Of a stretch of DNA of 64,000 bases, positions 12,476 through 23,847 are shown in pieces. The notes beneath the pieces are model-generated. The model did no database searches. It saw only the letters and a program-made list of their open reading frames with translations, and was not told the DNA's origin. Origin of the DNA: Boswellia sacra (taxonomy: Eukaryota; Streptophyta; Magnoliopsida; Sapindales; Burseraceae); the NCBI GenBank assembly GCA_013180625.2, contig SNVD02016092.1, positions 124,001 through 188,000 of the forward strand, in the 5' to 3' direction. The position numbers were made by a program, and so were the translations under genes. The first letter of the stretch is position 1, and every line of letters starts with the position of its first letter.

Positions 12476-12994
12476 ATGGGCAAGCGAAGAAGGAGCACCA
12501 CCACCGCCGCCGCGGGGGTGGATTCAGGAAGGCTTCTGGGCATTGATGAAGCAGAGGTTAATGGGTATCTCAACACCAAGACCGAGATGGTTTACAAGAG
12601 GATGATATGGGAATTGATGAACAAGGATTATGCAAAACCAAAAAAACCGAACAACAAGGAGAAGAAGAAGAAAGATGCTACTATTACTAACAAGAGGTTT
12701 GCTTCAGAAAAATTGGAGAATGAGAAGAAGGAGAAGAAGAAGAGGCTCGCTTCAAAAGTAAACCTTGATGTCTTGGAAAAACTGATGAATGATGATCGGC
12801 CTGAGCCCGAGCCTGAGAAGTCAGTTGCTGTTGAAACAAAGAGTTGTGGAGAAGAAGGTGGTGACCGTGATGGTGATGGTGATGAGCAGGATGAGAATGA
12901 GTGCAATGAAGATATCGGTTACGGGAACGAAAATGTTGATTACGAGAATGACTACAACTATGAGGAGGAGGATTTTGATTTTGAGGATTACTGA
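12476..12994 (+). CDS. Stand-alone Brf1 C-terminal (TBP-binding) domain-like protein
   Basis: 172 residues, intronless. Residues 20-51 (LLGIDEAEVNGYLNTKTEMV, then IWELMNKDY) match the Brf1 TBP-binding region, where family members read L-x-D/G-IDD-x-E-I/V-D-x-Y-L and IW-x-E-x-N-x-x-Y. Residues 90-104 (RLASKVNLDVLEKLM) match the second conserved block (RLSSKINYDVLEKLF in plant Brf1). A Lys-rich linker (55-90) and a Glu/Asp/Tyr-rich acidic tail (125-172) also resemble plant Brf1 C-termini. Brf1 is a TFIIIB subunit that recruits RNA polymerase III; this ORF lacks the zinc ribbon and cyclin folds, and nothing upstream resembles them. It could be a partial retrocopy or a duplicated gene fragment now standing alone. 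The frame is intact, so it may encode a protein that binds TBP without polymerase contacts; that is inference. Start 12476 is the first ATG; a GTG at 12473 was not used. Confidence 0.65.
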   Translation: MGKRRRSTTTAAAGVDSGRLLGIDEAEVNGYLNTKTEMVYKRMIWELMNKDYAKPKKPNNKEKKKKDATITNKRFASEKLENEKKEKKKRLASKVNLDVLEKLMNDDRPEPEPEKSVAVETKSCGEEGGDRDGDGDEQDENECNEDIGYGNENVDYENDYNYEEEDFDFEDY

Positions 12995-14167
12995 TTCCGT
13001 AATGCAATTTTCAAGAGTTCTTCAAGATGACGTTCTTGCACTTAAATTGAATTTTGTTGTATTTGTTAATCTAATTTCTGCTATTCATGGATTTGCCTAT
13101 TTATAATGAATACTTTTTCATGTCATTTCAAAACATGCTATCATCTCTATTTTCACATTCAAACTTGAGAATATTAAGAATGTTAATAGTGTTAAAAGAT
13201 CATCAATTAAAATGAATATACTTTAGGATATGTAAACAACCAGTACTTGAAAATAGAGAACAGATATTTTAACACAAATATTTGACTCAATTACAAATTT
13301 AAGATCATTGATCTCACCAAATATAATGATTGATGTTGAAAATCAAAAATTTATATTTAATATTATCAATTCTTCGACTATCTCAACTATTTCATAGATC
13401 AATGATTAGAAATTTATTCCGTGGCAATGGCAAGTAAATAGAAGGATACCAAGAAGCAAAGACACTCCTAAGAAATTGGACAAAACAAATGGGCACTCGG
13501 AGCTAAAGTAGTTTAACATATAATTCTAAGTTGGAGATAAAACCCCACCAGGCAGATGGAGATCGGGAATTGAATATTTTCCAGCTTTACAGAGGCTGCA
13601 TATTTTAAATATAATATGTAACTAAGCATACTAAAAAAATGCAAATATCCTCTGGCTCATACCAAAATATAAATTGGAGCTAAATTTTGTGAGAAAATTT
13701 GGGAGGCTCCTGTTGGAAACGAAATGTCAATGGCAACATGAGAGCCAGTTATTTATTTTTTTACAATCTCAGGAAGGTTCAAGCAGCAGTGCTCACAAGA
13801 GTGGGTGAAAATTCTAAACAGAAGTTGATATTAGAAGTAACTTAATAAAATTTATTCAATATCACATCCGGCTAACAGAACATCGAAAGGCAAAGGACAA
13901 AACAGTACATAAGGACCATATATTGTTCCTTAGATTGATATTTGATTATATGTGGTTCAAACAGAGTACATAGTGGTACATTAAAACCAGAAACTCAAAA
14001 TACTGTTCAATAGATACATGACATGATTATACAACTTGTTTTGAAAAGACTATCAGACTCCTGATTTTTGGGTCTGAAAGTAAACTAGCTCTAAATTCCG
14101 AATCCTAAGTAACAACTTTTTAAGTTTTAACCACTACTGACATGTAGTAGAAAGCGTGTAATAACAT
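12995..14167. other. Intergenic between Brf1-like ORF and DUF538 gene
   Basis: AT-rich, no gene recognised. The right-hand end must contain the 3' UTR of the minus-strand DUF538 gene. Confidence 0.4.
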
Positions 14168-16091
14168 CTACTCCGTGATTAGCATCTGGACTTCTTCCAT
14201 GGGAGTGGGAAGCTGCAAATAGAAAGATTCAAGAAATTAGACAAAGACAAGATCACGGTGACTATGTGGATCCCATATGCCACAATTTCTAAATAAAGCA
14301 ACCAACATCAGACAAAAAAAATAAAGTTAAGAATGGAAACCATGCTCAAAACAAGATACATGCTAAGTACAAACACATTGTTCAGGATTTGGGGAGGGCA
14401 TTAATTAGTTAAAAAAAATGAAAACAATAAAATGCTTAATGTTGTTTAATTAGCACCAAAATAGTTTCTTTATCAATCTGACAGTGAAAACCAACCATTC
14501 ACTTTACCAGTTCAATCATTGTTATCAAAGGTAAGAAGTTGGATTGCCTACTTTTCAAAGTAAGGTAAGACATCAATAGTGTCTTAGAACTCTCATAGGT
14601 TAGGTGACTTCAATAAGGCGCTTATTTTGACACTAGCAATCTACAATCAAAACCTTTCTGCTTTCAATTATATTCATAAGAACAGTTGGCACTTTGCTTA
14701 AATCCCCCGCATCCTCCTCCTCCCCATATGCAATAAGTAAATAAACCCTATCCTATTTCTCAACTATTCTCAATCCACAACAAGAACTTTGACTCCACAA
14801 ATCCACCCCCACGCTCAAACTAATAGAAAATTCAGGTTAGACAAGAAAAATTCAATCAGTTGTTGGGAAAAACTAATATTTGATAAATGTCCCATAGATA
14901 CTAACTATGTGCTCATATGCTATAAAATGGTCAACAGAATGGTCTGTCTGAAAATTCTGTCTGAGCAAACGTTTATGTAAAGTGTTTTCTGTTTATATTA
15001 AGATCCCTATAATCCAGTTAAATTGATCTTCTATGTATTTAAAAATTCCGCCTTGATAGAAAAGAGATATCAATAAACCCCTATCAGAAATCAACACTTC
15101 ACTATCGCATGCCGTTATATACAACCTCAAACCACTAGAATCATACCAGAGGCAGAGAGTCTCGTGAACAACCTCTTAGAATTCGTCCTAACACTACAAA
15201 AATGAGATGCAGATAATCCCCAGAAAATGATAGCATATTAATAACTTAGTCAAAGAACTAAAACGTCAAGAAGTCACAACAATCAGGAATCATAAGCATA
15301 AACATAACAATTCTTATCTTCTATTGACAACCCAGAAATCCCCAAATGGGGTTCCCACCAGCAGAAAACTCCTGACTTTCCACTAAACTACAATTCACAA
15401 ACAATAAAGATCCAACACAAAGAATCCAATAAAAAGGTCATGACAGTCAAAAACATAAACAAGTCACATACAAACTTTTGATTAACCAATATAAAATGTC
15501 AAATACCCCAGATAGAAACAATCAATCAATCAATCAACAAAAAATTTCACATAATTGATAAACGATCTCATCAAAATCACATGAAAAAACAGAGCTTTGA
15601 CCAACCCCATTTACCTGAAGAGCCCGTGACCAAGAAACCTTATCATCACGGCAAGAATGAACAGTCTTGAACTGACCCACATCAAGCTTCTTGTTGATCA
15701 ACCCAACTTGGAAGTAAATCGAATCAGACGGCGGCAAATCGACCTTGATCTCATCGACATCGAACCAGAACAAGAATCTCTGAACCTGAATACCCTTGAG
15801 GTTGGTGATGGCGCCATAGCTGAGCTTTCCCGTGATGGTCTTGTCGTAGTAGACCAAGTAGTCGAACTGGACGTAGCAGGTAGACGACAATTCGACGACG
15901 AAGGTACCGTCGTCGTTGAGGGTGTAACTGGAGACTGTGTCAGGCAAGAGGCCCTGTGGGAGGCCGTACTTGGGGAGGAGCTGGTAGACTGTTGGTGCTG
16001 GTGGGTCAGAGAAGAGAGAAAGAGACGGTCCAAGGAGAGAGAGAGAATAGAAGATTAGGAACAAAACAAAGAGACCAAGATTGGAAGACAT
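14168..16091 (-). CDS. DUF538 family secreted protein, two exons
   Basis: Exon 1 is 16091-15615 and exon 2 is 14212-14168, joined in phase 0 over a 1402-base intron (GTAAAT donor, TTTGCAG acceptor), giving 173 residues. The N-terminus (LFVLFLIFYSLSLLGPSLSL) is a signal peptide. The DUF538 core follows: YQLLPKYGLPQGLLPDTVSS, ELSSTCYVQFDYLVYYDKTI and TGKLSYGAITNLKGIQVQRF, then FKTVHSCR. The tiny last exon supplies the family ending LPTPMEEVQMLITE; reading through the donor instead adds an unrelated tail, which is why the spliced model is preferred. It is related to the single-exon DUF538 gene 3 kb away on the same strand, but intron, ending and sequence place it in a different subgroup. Molecular role unsettled for the family. 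Confidence 0.92.
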
Positions 16092-16187
16092 AATTTTTTT
16101 GATCGGAGAATGAGAAAGTTTCGATTTTGAAGATGAAACGATGAATTGTTAATGCTCTGTCCGAGAGATAGACCACAAGCTACTTGC

Positions 16188-16195
16188 TATATATA
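16188..16195 (-). promoter_or_regulatory. TATA box of the two-exon DUF538 gene
   Basis: tatatata inside a palindromic gctatatatagc, about 97 bases before the ATG at 16091; spacing fits a leader of roughly 60-70 bases. Confidence 0.55.
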
Positions 16196-16375
16196 GCGAG
16201 CATGCGTTTATACGGTGCCGTAGTGGCGCAGTAACGACGAACAACTTTGGATCTTGGTAATGGTAAATATCAATGCCACCCCTTGGATTTCTAAAAATGC
16301 TTTTCTCCCCCGAGATTAAAATTTGTACCATATAGGCAGTCCAATCAAGGGTCAAATGAAATTCTTACATAGGAT

Positions 16376-16415
16376 AATAAATTCAATCAATAAGTAATTA
16401 TTGATTGAATTTATT
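16376..16415. repeat. Perfect 18-bp hairpin
   Basis: aataaattcaatcaataa and its exact reverse complement flank a gtaa loop. It is AT-rich and sits between genes; it may be chance or the remnant of a foldback element. Confidence 0.6.
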
Positions 16416-17857
16416 AATAAATAAATTGTATATATAAGTAGGGGATAAGTCTTAACCTACTATAAATGATTAAATTTCACATGGCATTGTATAATCGAAA
16501 ATTTAGAACAACTCCTGTGTAGAGAAAATCCTGATTCGTATAATCAGATAAAAATAAAAAATTTATAATGTTGTAATTCTGCAATTTATAGTATTGTGTG
16601 TGTGTTCTCAATAATGATCATATAATATATTTTTACTTATTATTTTAAACCGGTTAGTTGAAAAACTTTTGACAATTATATGAAACTGCTTTCTTGTCTC
16701 ATATTCCTAATTATGTTCAAAATCACAATCAACGAAATCATTTGTCTTGGTGTGCAATTGGGGTGTAGGGTAGCTGTGGTTGGTGGGGGTTGGAGAATTA
16801 TGGAACGTTGGATTAAGTAAGAGATAATATGGGCCATGTGATGTGATGTGATCCTGCCTCTTTATGCTATATTTTACGTTATCTTTTCGAAGACCCAATT
16901 TTTTAAGGGTTAGTGCCCTGTGAAACTTTCTCGGGTCTTGAAAAGCAAGGGTTTGTTTGATCCTTGATCTATAAAAGATAATTTTTCAATTAAGGTTCTA
17001 AGTCACATGTGTAGTATTTAGATAAACATTAGTGTTAATTCAAGAATTTATTTTAATTTATAATAAGAAAAAAAATTGACCTTCTTGACAGTTGATGAGC
17101 ATATTACATATAGATTTGTACTTATTATACTATTGCCGGAAATTATATAATTAAAAATCTTATTTTCCATATAATAATAAGATTGTAACACTAAAGAGAA
17201 TTTTATAGATGAGTTGTTAACTTTCTCAATTTGAATTCTTTTTCGAGTATTTTTGATATTGTCAAAACTTAAAATAAGTGTAAGATGGTCAAAAATACTT
17301 GCTTTGGTTCTTATATTATAATACATTTAATTAAAAACAAAAAAAGAATATATACTTTGAAAATGAACTACAAAGGATTTTCATTTTCTTTTTTCTTTTA
17401 AAAAGTTATTTTTTAAACATTTTCTTTGGGCTACAGCCATAAGCATATGGCAATTGTTTACAGCAGATTCCAATAAGGGCCCATCAAGAAGCCCAATTGG
17501 GCAGATATCTAAATGTATTATTCCACATTTTGGTCAAAAGGGCCCAATAAGTGAAATCCAAATATACTTGAGGAAGCCCAGAACATCATATTACGTGAAT
17601 TAAATTAACTAGTAGGCATCTCAAGTGCTATGGATCTCGTGACAATTATTGTTGTGATGCTCAAATTTGTCTTTTGGAACCTAGAAATCATTTGTCAATA
17701 TCACTTTATTACAAATATGTGAATCCATTTAATTTCACTAAAGTTATAGATTACAACCATTAAATTATAAACAAATTATAAAGAAATTATGAATCTACCT
17801 CAACAATAAAATAGGCAGAGATCATACCACCTTTTGGAAAGGAGGTTCTATAAATAG
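16416..17857. other. Intergenic, AT-rich
   Basis: No gene or clear repeat seen; short minus-strand open frames at 16707-17326 have no family features. Confidence 0.4.
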
Positions 17858-18121
17858 GGAAATTTAAGAAAACAACCCAAATTATAGAGTTTCTTTGATA
17901 AATACAACTCTTTTACCAAAAATTTGCAATCTCTGACTATGTCTGGCAATATCCAAAGATGTCTAATAAATACGTTTGATAGTGTGACGAGTGTTCGATA
18001 CTTGATAGATAGAGTCTAATAATGTTTAACACTCAAGACAAAAAATTATGACATACAAATTTTTAGGACAAGAGCATTTTTCAAAAGGTACTTACAGTTG
18101 GAAAATTTTATGAATTTTCCC
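17858..18121. repeat. Dispersed foldback repeat, copy A
   Basis: Ends gggaaatttaagaaaa and gaattttccc form short imperfect terminal inverted repeats. Internal motifs (tttctttgataaat, gactatgtctggcaatatcc) recur in copies at 23593, 25868 and 31865. No coding capacity. Confidence 0.5.
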
Positions 18122-18520
18122 TTGTAAACAATAGAAGAATGAAATCTTATTTATTTTTTTATAGAAACAATTTAGTAGCCACCCATGAGCAAATAAAGTT
18201 GAAACTGATCTTTCTTCTTGGCTTGCGGTGACCCAACACAAGATATTTCAACATATGTATTTATATGTATAGTTGGAAACTTTAAGAAGCTGAAACTGAC
18301 AGAATACTAAATTTCATACAGAGCAAAATCAAATCCCTTCAATTTGCATTGCAGCTGGGAAAATTAAAGAAATAGCAAGAGATAGGATGATTAAGATGGA
18401 TAAGTTGATTATTAATTAAAGTGGGTACAATAATATTGAGAATAATTTAGGTAACAACAAACACTATAGTTTGAGGAAGAAAATTAACATTAAATCCTTG
18501 AATTTCATAGCTGCTGTGTA

Positions 18521-19330
18521 TCAAATTCCAGAGTTGAGATGTAATGTAAAGAAAATCCATACTAGAATACCACAAGCCATCTCTAATCCCAGCCATCTCT
18601 TCCCTGATCTCCTACCATCACTCTTTTGAGCTGCACTTGATCCACTACTAGTGGAGTTCCCTTTAACACAAATTAACCATGTTCAAGATTGCTCAATATA
18701 AAGAAAGTAGAAATCAAATTTGAATGTAATAGATGAATTGATGATCAGAAATATATAAATAGATATGTAATATGTTAATGGATTTTTAGTTTGTTACCGT
18801 TGGCTGATGAGGTACTAGAGTGTCCCTGTGTGATATTTGCAAATCCCTGGAATATCTTGGCTTCTGGCGAATTTGGAGCTAAGTGCAACAAAGCTGAAGA
18901 TCGAAAGAAAAAACAAACTTTCAATAAGTTGCAAATTAATTGATACGAGGAAACGTATGTAATTGAGATAATAGATGAACTTACAGATGCATTCTGTGAC
19001 ATTAGCAGGTGCGTTACAAGCAGTGGGGAGATTTGCAGCAAGAGTACCGTTGATCTTGACGCCAAGACTAGGATCATCTTTATCTTTGATGAGGAGGCAG
19101 AGGCATTTCTTGCTCTTTTGGAGGAGTTGTTTGAGACCAGAACAGCAGTCTAGGGTGGGGTTTTTTGAATCACCACCAACATAAGGCAAGCAGGTGGCCA
19201 AGGCCACTATTTGGTCTTGACATTCTGCTTTGTCTTGGTTAATGTCTGAGCTACCAAAACCAATCAGCAACATGAACACCACCAGAAGGTATGGAACTAC
19301 CATATTTGGTGCAAGTTTTGATGAGGCCAT
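18521..19330 (-). CDS. GPI-anchored non-specific lipid-transfer protein (LTPG, YLS3-like)
   Basis: Three exons: 19330-18985, 18893-18798 and 18660-18521 (phases 1 and 1), giving 193 residues. Residues 1-28 are a signal peptide. The eight-cysteine lipid-transfer motif is complete at Cys 37, 47, 62, 63, 76, 78, 105 and 114 (C-x9-C-x14-CC-x12-CxC-x26-C-x8-C). A Ser/Thr/Gly-rich linker (about 137-160) leads to a basic stretch and a hydrophobic end (CGILVWIFFTLHL) expected of a GPI-attachment signal. Such proteins sit on the outer plasma membrane and are linked to cuticle and wall lipid export. Exon 2 (LLHLAPNSPEAKIFQGFANI) is typical of the YLS3/LTPG13-14 branch. An alternative start at Met 10 would also leave a signal peptide. 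The gene appears intact. Confidence 0.9.
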
Positions 19331-19392
19331 AGCGAAGCAAAAGCAGAGAGTTGAGTTGAGAGATTGATAAAGAGAATGAAGAGTTTGAGCCC

Positions 19393-19413
19393 TTTATTTA
19401 TGCTTTTGGCTTC

Positions 19414-19447
<34 letters not shown>
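19393..19447 (-). promoter_or_regulatory. LTPG core promoter: TATA-like site with adjoining CT/GA microsatellite
   Basis: On the minus strand a pure CT run (19447-19417) is followed by ataaataaa (19401-19393), about 65 bases before the ATG. CT/GA tracts beside TATA elements are common in plant core promoters and vary in length between individuals. Confidence 0.5.
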
Positions 19448-19453
<6 letters not shown>

Positions 19454-20146
19454 TTTATTGATTGAAGAGAAAAAGAGATAGAAAGTAGTAAGTGGGTGGT
19501 GGCGGCGTTGTGAAATAATTGTGCTTGTGCTTGTGCTTGTGCTAGCTGGTTATTATGAAGAGTTACTTGACCTTGTAGTTTGGACTTCACGTGTCAAGGA
19601 GTTGTTTTGTCTTGAAGTAGGCAAGCACAGTATTAAGAGTAAAATAATCTTTGTCCAAGAATTAAAAGAGAAATTGTTGCATACTAGATTCTTAGATATA
19701 GGTCAGGTTCTTTGATGTACAATAGAACCTGTCACGCCAATGAAAAATTCAAAGATTGAGAACTTATAGAACAATTTATCTAATAATAAAATTACACTAC
19801 ATGGATGTGCATGTCAATAACAATTTAAAACAACAAATCCAAACATAGATAGAATTCTTAACAACTAATCCGAAAATAGGATAGAAGAACCAAAATTATG
19901 TAGGGACGAAAGAAAAAAACAAAAATATAGAAATACAAAAATATAGTTAATACTTCAAATAATACGTAAACTATTTTGAGAAATAATAAAACAACTCAAC
20001 AGGAAATATCAATGGTTTGAATTAAAACAATCCAAATTTTAATGGTTGCAAAGCAATTTATTTATCCTATATAAAGAGAAATTATAAGTAGGCAAAAATT
20101 AGATGAATCCCAGTAGAGACGAATGTAACTCATTTAAGTTATAAAA
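19448..20146. other. Upstream of the LTPG gene
   Basis: Contains a short tandem of tgtgct/gcttgt (about 19519-19542) and otherwise AT-rich DNA with no gene. Confidence 0.4.
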
Positions 20147-21774
20147 GTTAATATTGAGAAAATTAATACTGTGACCCCCTTCTGTTGGTTGAAGTAATAA
20201 TTTACCCCTCACTTTTGAATAAGTAATATAGACACCCCTAGATTCCATGTGTCGTTAGAGAATCTGCTAAGAAAATTATACTGTGACCTATTTCTTTTGG
20301 CTGAAGTACAGTCTGCCCCACACTTTTGGATAAATAACATAGACACTCCCAGATTCCATCTGCCATTAGATAATCTGTTATCTTAGTTAGAATCTCTTGT
20401 GTAAAGACTTAACTACCCTTATTTGTCTTATTCATCAACAATTTTATATTGTGAAGTTTTCTATTGACGTAAAGTGAAGAAGAAAAAAGTTGTTATTGTG
20501 TCAGTAAGTGGAGAGAATAAGAATTAAAAAATCAAAAAGTATATTTTATACAAAAACTAAAAATCTAATGAATAAAGTATACTTAATTTTAATATTGTAT
20601 TAAATTGCATTACATAGAATTGAGTAAATTTTATACTGTATTTGATTTGTCATTGTATTGTATATATGTTAAATAATACTGTGTTTAATAAAAGACTGTA
20701 TTATAGTGTATTAATTTTTTATTCTAAATTAAAATAATTAACAACCAAAATCATATAAATTTTTAATTGAAAATAAAAATTCATAAATTCAAATTAATAA
20801 TTATTCTAAACTTTAATAAATTTAATTTTTTTATAAAAAAGATTAAAAATATTTAACTAAATATGTAAACACATAAATATGCAATTAATTATTTTAATTA
20901 TTTTTAATATTTAATTATTTCAATTAAATTCTATTTAATGTAAATAATATATTTAATTTTATAATTTCTCTCTCTCTCTCTCTCTTTACTTTCCCTTTCT
21001 TTTCGTCTCTTGTTGCTTCAAGACTCAAGTTGCAGAGTATTTACTTTCCCTCAGTTGCTATACCACCAGGGCAGTTGAAGTTGATTTGAAAAAAAAAAAA
21101 AGAAAAAATATTTGTGTGCTACTTATGTTTTTTGTTGATTAATCTACAATAGGTTGTTTTAGATATAGAAATGAGGTGTCATGTGAGAGCTTTGCTCGTT
21201 CTTGTGTTTGCAAATAAGATATATGAGCCCATATTGACTTCTTTATTTATTAGATTTTTAGTTTTGTATAAAATATACTTTTTGATTTTTTAATTCTTAT
21301 TTTTTCCACTTACTGACATCATAACAACTTTTTTCTTCTTTAATTTACGTTAATAGAAAGCTTCATAATATAAAATTGTTGATAAATAAGACAAATAAGG
21401 GTAGTTAAGTCTTTACACAAGAGATTCTAGTTAAAATAACAGATTCTCTAACGGCAGATGGAATCAGGGGGTGTTTATGTCATTTATTTAGAAGTGCAGG
21501 ACAGAATGTACTTCAGCTAAAAGAAGGGGGTTACAGTATAATTTTTTTAACAGATTCTCTAACGGCAGATGAAATATGGGGGTAGAGGTGGAACCAATCC
21601 CCATGGGGATGGGGCCCCGCAATTCCCCAACCCATTTGGGCCGGGGATGGGAAGTTAAAAATGGGGAATAGGGTGGGGATGGGGATAACAATTTTACCCG
21701 AAATTAAATGGGGATGGGGATGGGGATTATGCTCCAAGCCCAGCCCGACCCGCTCCCCAAAATTAAAATAAAAT

Positions 21775-21816
<42 letters not shown>

Positions 21817-22300
21817 ATCTAATACTTAGACCCTTGTTATCTCCCCTCTTATAAAACTTAATGTCCCGCCTACTTTAATAAAACCCAAGCCCAACCTAGC
21901 CCACATTTGGTCGCCTAAAAATTTATTTTAAGGATGTTGATTGTCTAAAGATTTATTAATATTTATTTGTAGGTATGTTGCTTAAGATTTATAGTTGTAA
22001 TTTAAAATATGTTTTATTTCAAAGTATAAATTTTAAAAGTTAAAATTTTAAATTTTTAACAAGTAAATGGGGTTGGGGATGGGGATGGGGATGCACTTTA
22101 GCTTTCCATCCCCGATTTAAAAAATTGGGGATTAATAGGGGATGGGGATTGATATTTTAATTGGGGACGGGGATAGGGATGGCATCCCCACCCCCAACCC
22201 GGCCCGATTCCACCTCTATCTGGGGGTATCTATGTTACTTATCTAAAAGTGGGAGGTAGACTGGTAAAAGAAGGAGGTATTAATTTTCCGTTAATATTGA
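20147..22300. mobile_element. Foldback DNA transposon (MULE-like) with 11-bp target duplication
   Basis: The element spans 20158-22289 and is flanked by a perfect direct repeat gttaatattga (20147-20157 and 22290-22300). Ends are gaaaattaata and tattaattttcc. The arms are long: about 20158-20590 matches 22289-21225 inverted (interrupted by a nested insertion). Each arm holds two tandem units of roughly 110-130 bases with aacggcagatgga-type and cttcagctaaaagaagggggt-type motifs. The centre (20590-21225) is AT-rich non-coding DNA with a CT microsatellite at 20967-20986. No transposase frame exists, so it is non-autonomous. Target length and long arms suggest the Mutator superfamily; that assignment is inference. 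Confidence 0.75.
21583..22218. mobile_element. Nested hAT-like non-autonomous element, G-rich
   Basis: Inserted in the right arm of the foldback element. Ends are tagaggtggaa and its complement ttccacctcta; flanks tatggggg (21575-21582) and tctggggg (22219-22226) form an 8-bp target duplication with one mismatch. Length 636 bp. The subterminal regions on both sides carry repeated ggggat units (e.g. around 21680-21725 and 22070-22100) and the centre holds an (AT)n tract at 21780-21813. No coding capacity. Confidence 0.72.
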
Positions 22301-23592
22301 TTCAATGAAAGTGCTTCTAACTTTCCCCAAAGGGTCCACCCCTCTATAAATAAGCACTTATTTAATGATAACTTCTCTCGGTGTAGGTAGTAGTTGATGG
22401 AATCAATTAGCCGATGAAACAAAAAATCGAACCAACAGTGCCATGATCGAACAGCTAAACATTGAAGAGCATTGTGATCATTTCTGCTAATTAAATTCTT
22501 GATTTGGTAAAGTAGTACTCTAAAACCCCACTAAAGGTTAATTTAACACATCTGTGACTTGACTTGACATGAGTCTAATTAATTTTGTCTTAGACTTATC
22601 AGACCAATTTCTTAAAAAAATTGTTAGTTAATATTCTAATCGAAGTGCTTGTCCACATATGTAATTTCGTTGGAGGATCTTTTCTTGTTTACTTAATCCG
22701 TGATTTGTTGGATCCATCCGTGATTACCCAGAAATTAGTTAATTAAGCTTCATCTGGGTCATAAAAGTTTGTCTTTTATTAACGTAGCTGAGTGCTGAAA
22801 AGCAGAAATCAAGGCACAAGTGCTTTTGGTTTCTCAAAATTCCTCTAAATCTTTTCTTGTAGATGGTAGTTAGTAGAGAACAAACAAGTCTTTGAGAGGT
22901 TTTGTGTTTTGTTTACTTTTGATAATTAGAATCACATCTCTCTCCATGTGATTATGACTCAATTTTGTTTTGTGTATTAAATTGATTAGTATATATATCT
23001 CTGTCCTTGTCTATTATTTCTATTAAGCACTGTATTGCTCATTCTCATTGTTTCGGACAATTAATGACTTCCATTCATATCTTATCTAATTCTACTAGAT
23101 CTCCCGACTCTAAGAGTATCCTTCCTCTAATCCTCTTAAATATCTAACTATTAGATAGTCAACAGATTATCTACTTTGAATAAATATCACTTCATTTGAT
23201 TTTTTATGTAATTAAACATAAGATCGCTTAATTAATTTTGTACCGCACCTAGCTTGATTTCATTATGCACTCTTTGGTTTATTGATATACGTGCAACTTT
23301 AAAAAATGAATCAAATTATAACAAGTTATTTTATAACATAAAATGAATAAAATTATATATATATAAATTCTAATTAAATACACGATCAAATTATACAATT
23401 ATACTTAAATAACCTGATATTTTACAAATTTATTGCATAGATGATTTTTACTTTATTTATTAAAAATCTCTAACTTATTTTTTATTTTTTACTGACTTCA
23501 TAACTTTATACCATCTTAAGATACATATAGTATTGCTCATAAAAAAATGGTTTTACACCTTTGTTAACGATTTTCAAATTAGTTTTGCTTTA
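22301..23592. other. Intergenic, no gene seen
   Basis: AT-rich sequence without recognisable coding or repeat structure. Confidence 0.4.
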
Positions 23593-23847
23593 GAAAAATT
23601 CAAAAAAGGCTTTAAGTTTAAGTGTAAATTGCAAAAATGATTTTGTTCATAAAAATTTGCATGCCATGACTTGTGTCGATTGTCAGACGAATATCCAACA
23701 CTATCATACACATTTGTCAGATAGTCTAACACTTTCTGATACACCAATCAGATACCGTCAAACGCAGATATAGCGATTATTGTATACAAACTTTTGAGAT
23801 GGGATTATTTATCAAAGAAACCCTTTATATATTTTTTCGATTTTCCC
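23593..23847. repeat. Dispersed foldback repeat, copy B (inverted)
   Basis: Opposite orientation to the other copies: starts gaaaaattcaaaaaa, contains aagtgtaaattgcaaaaatga, and ends gattttccc after tttatcaaagaaaccc. Compare 31865-32134 reversed. Confidence 0.5.

Noticed and set aside
12628..13106. Minus- and plus-strand frames overlapping the Brf1-like ORF
   Set aside because: Low-complexity shadows of its Lys/Glu-rich codons.
15657..16058. 133-codon plus-strand frame over the DUF538 gene
   Set aside because: Antisense shadow of a clearly conserved minus-strand exon.
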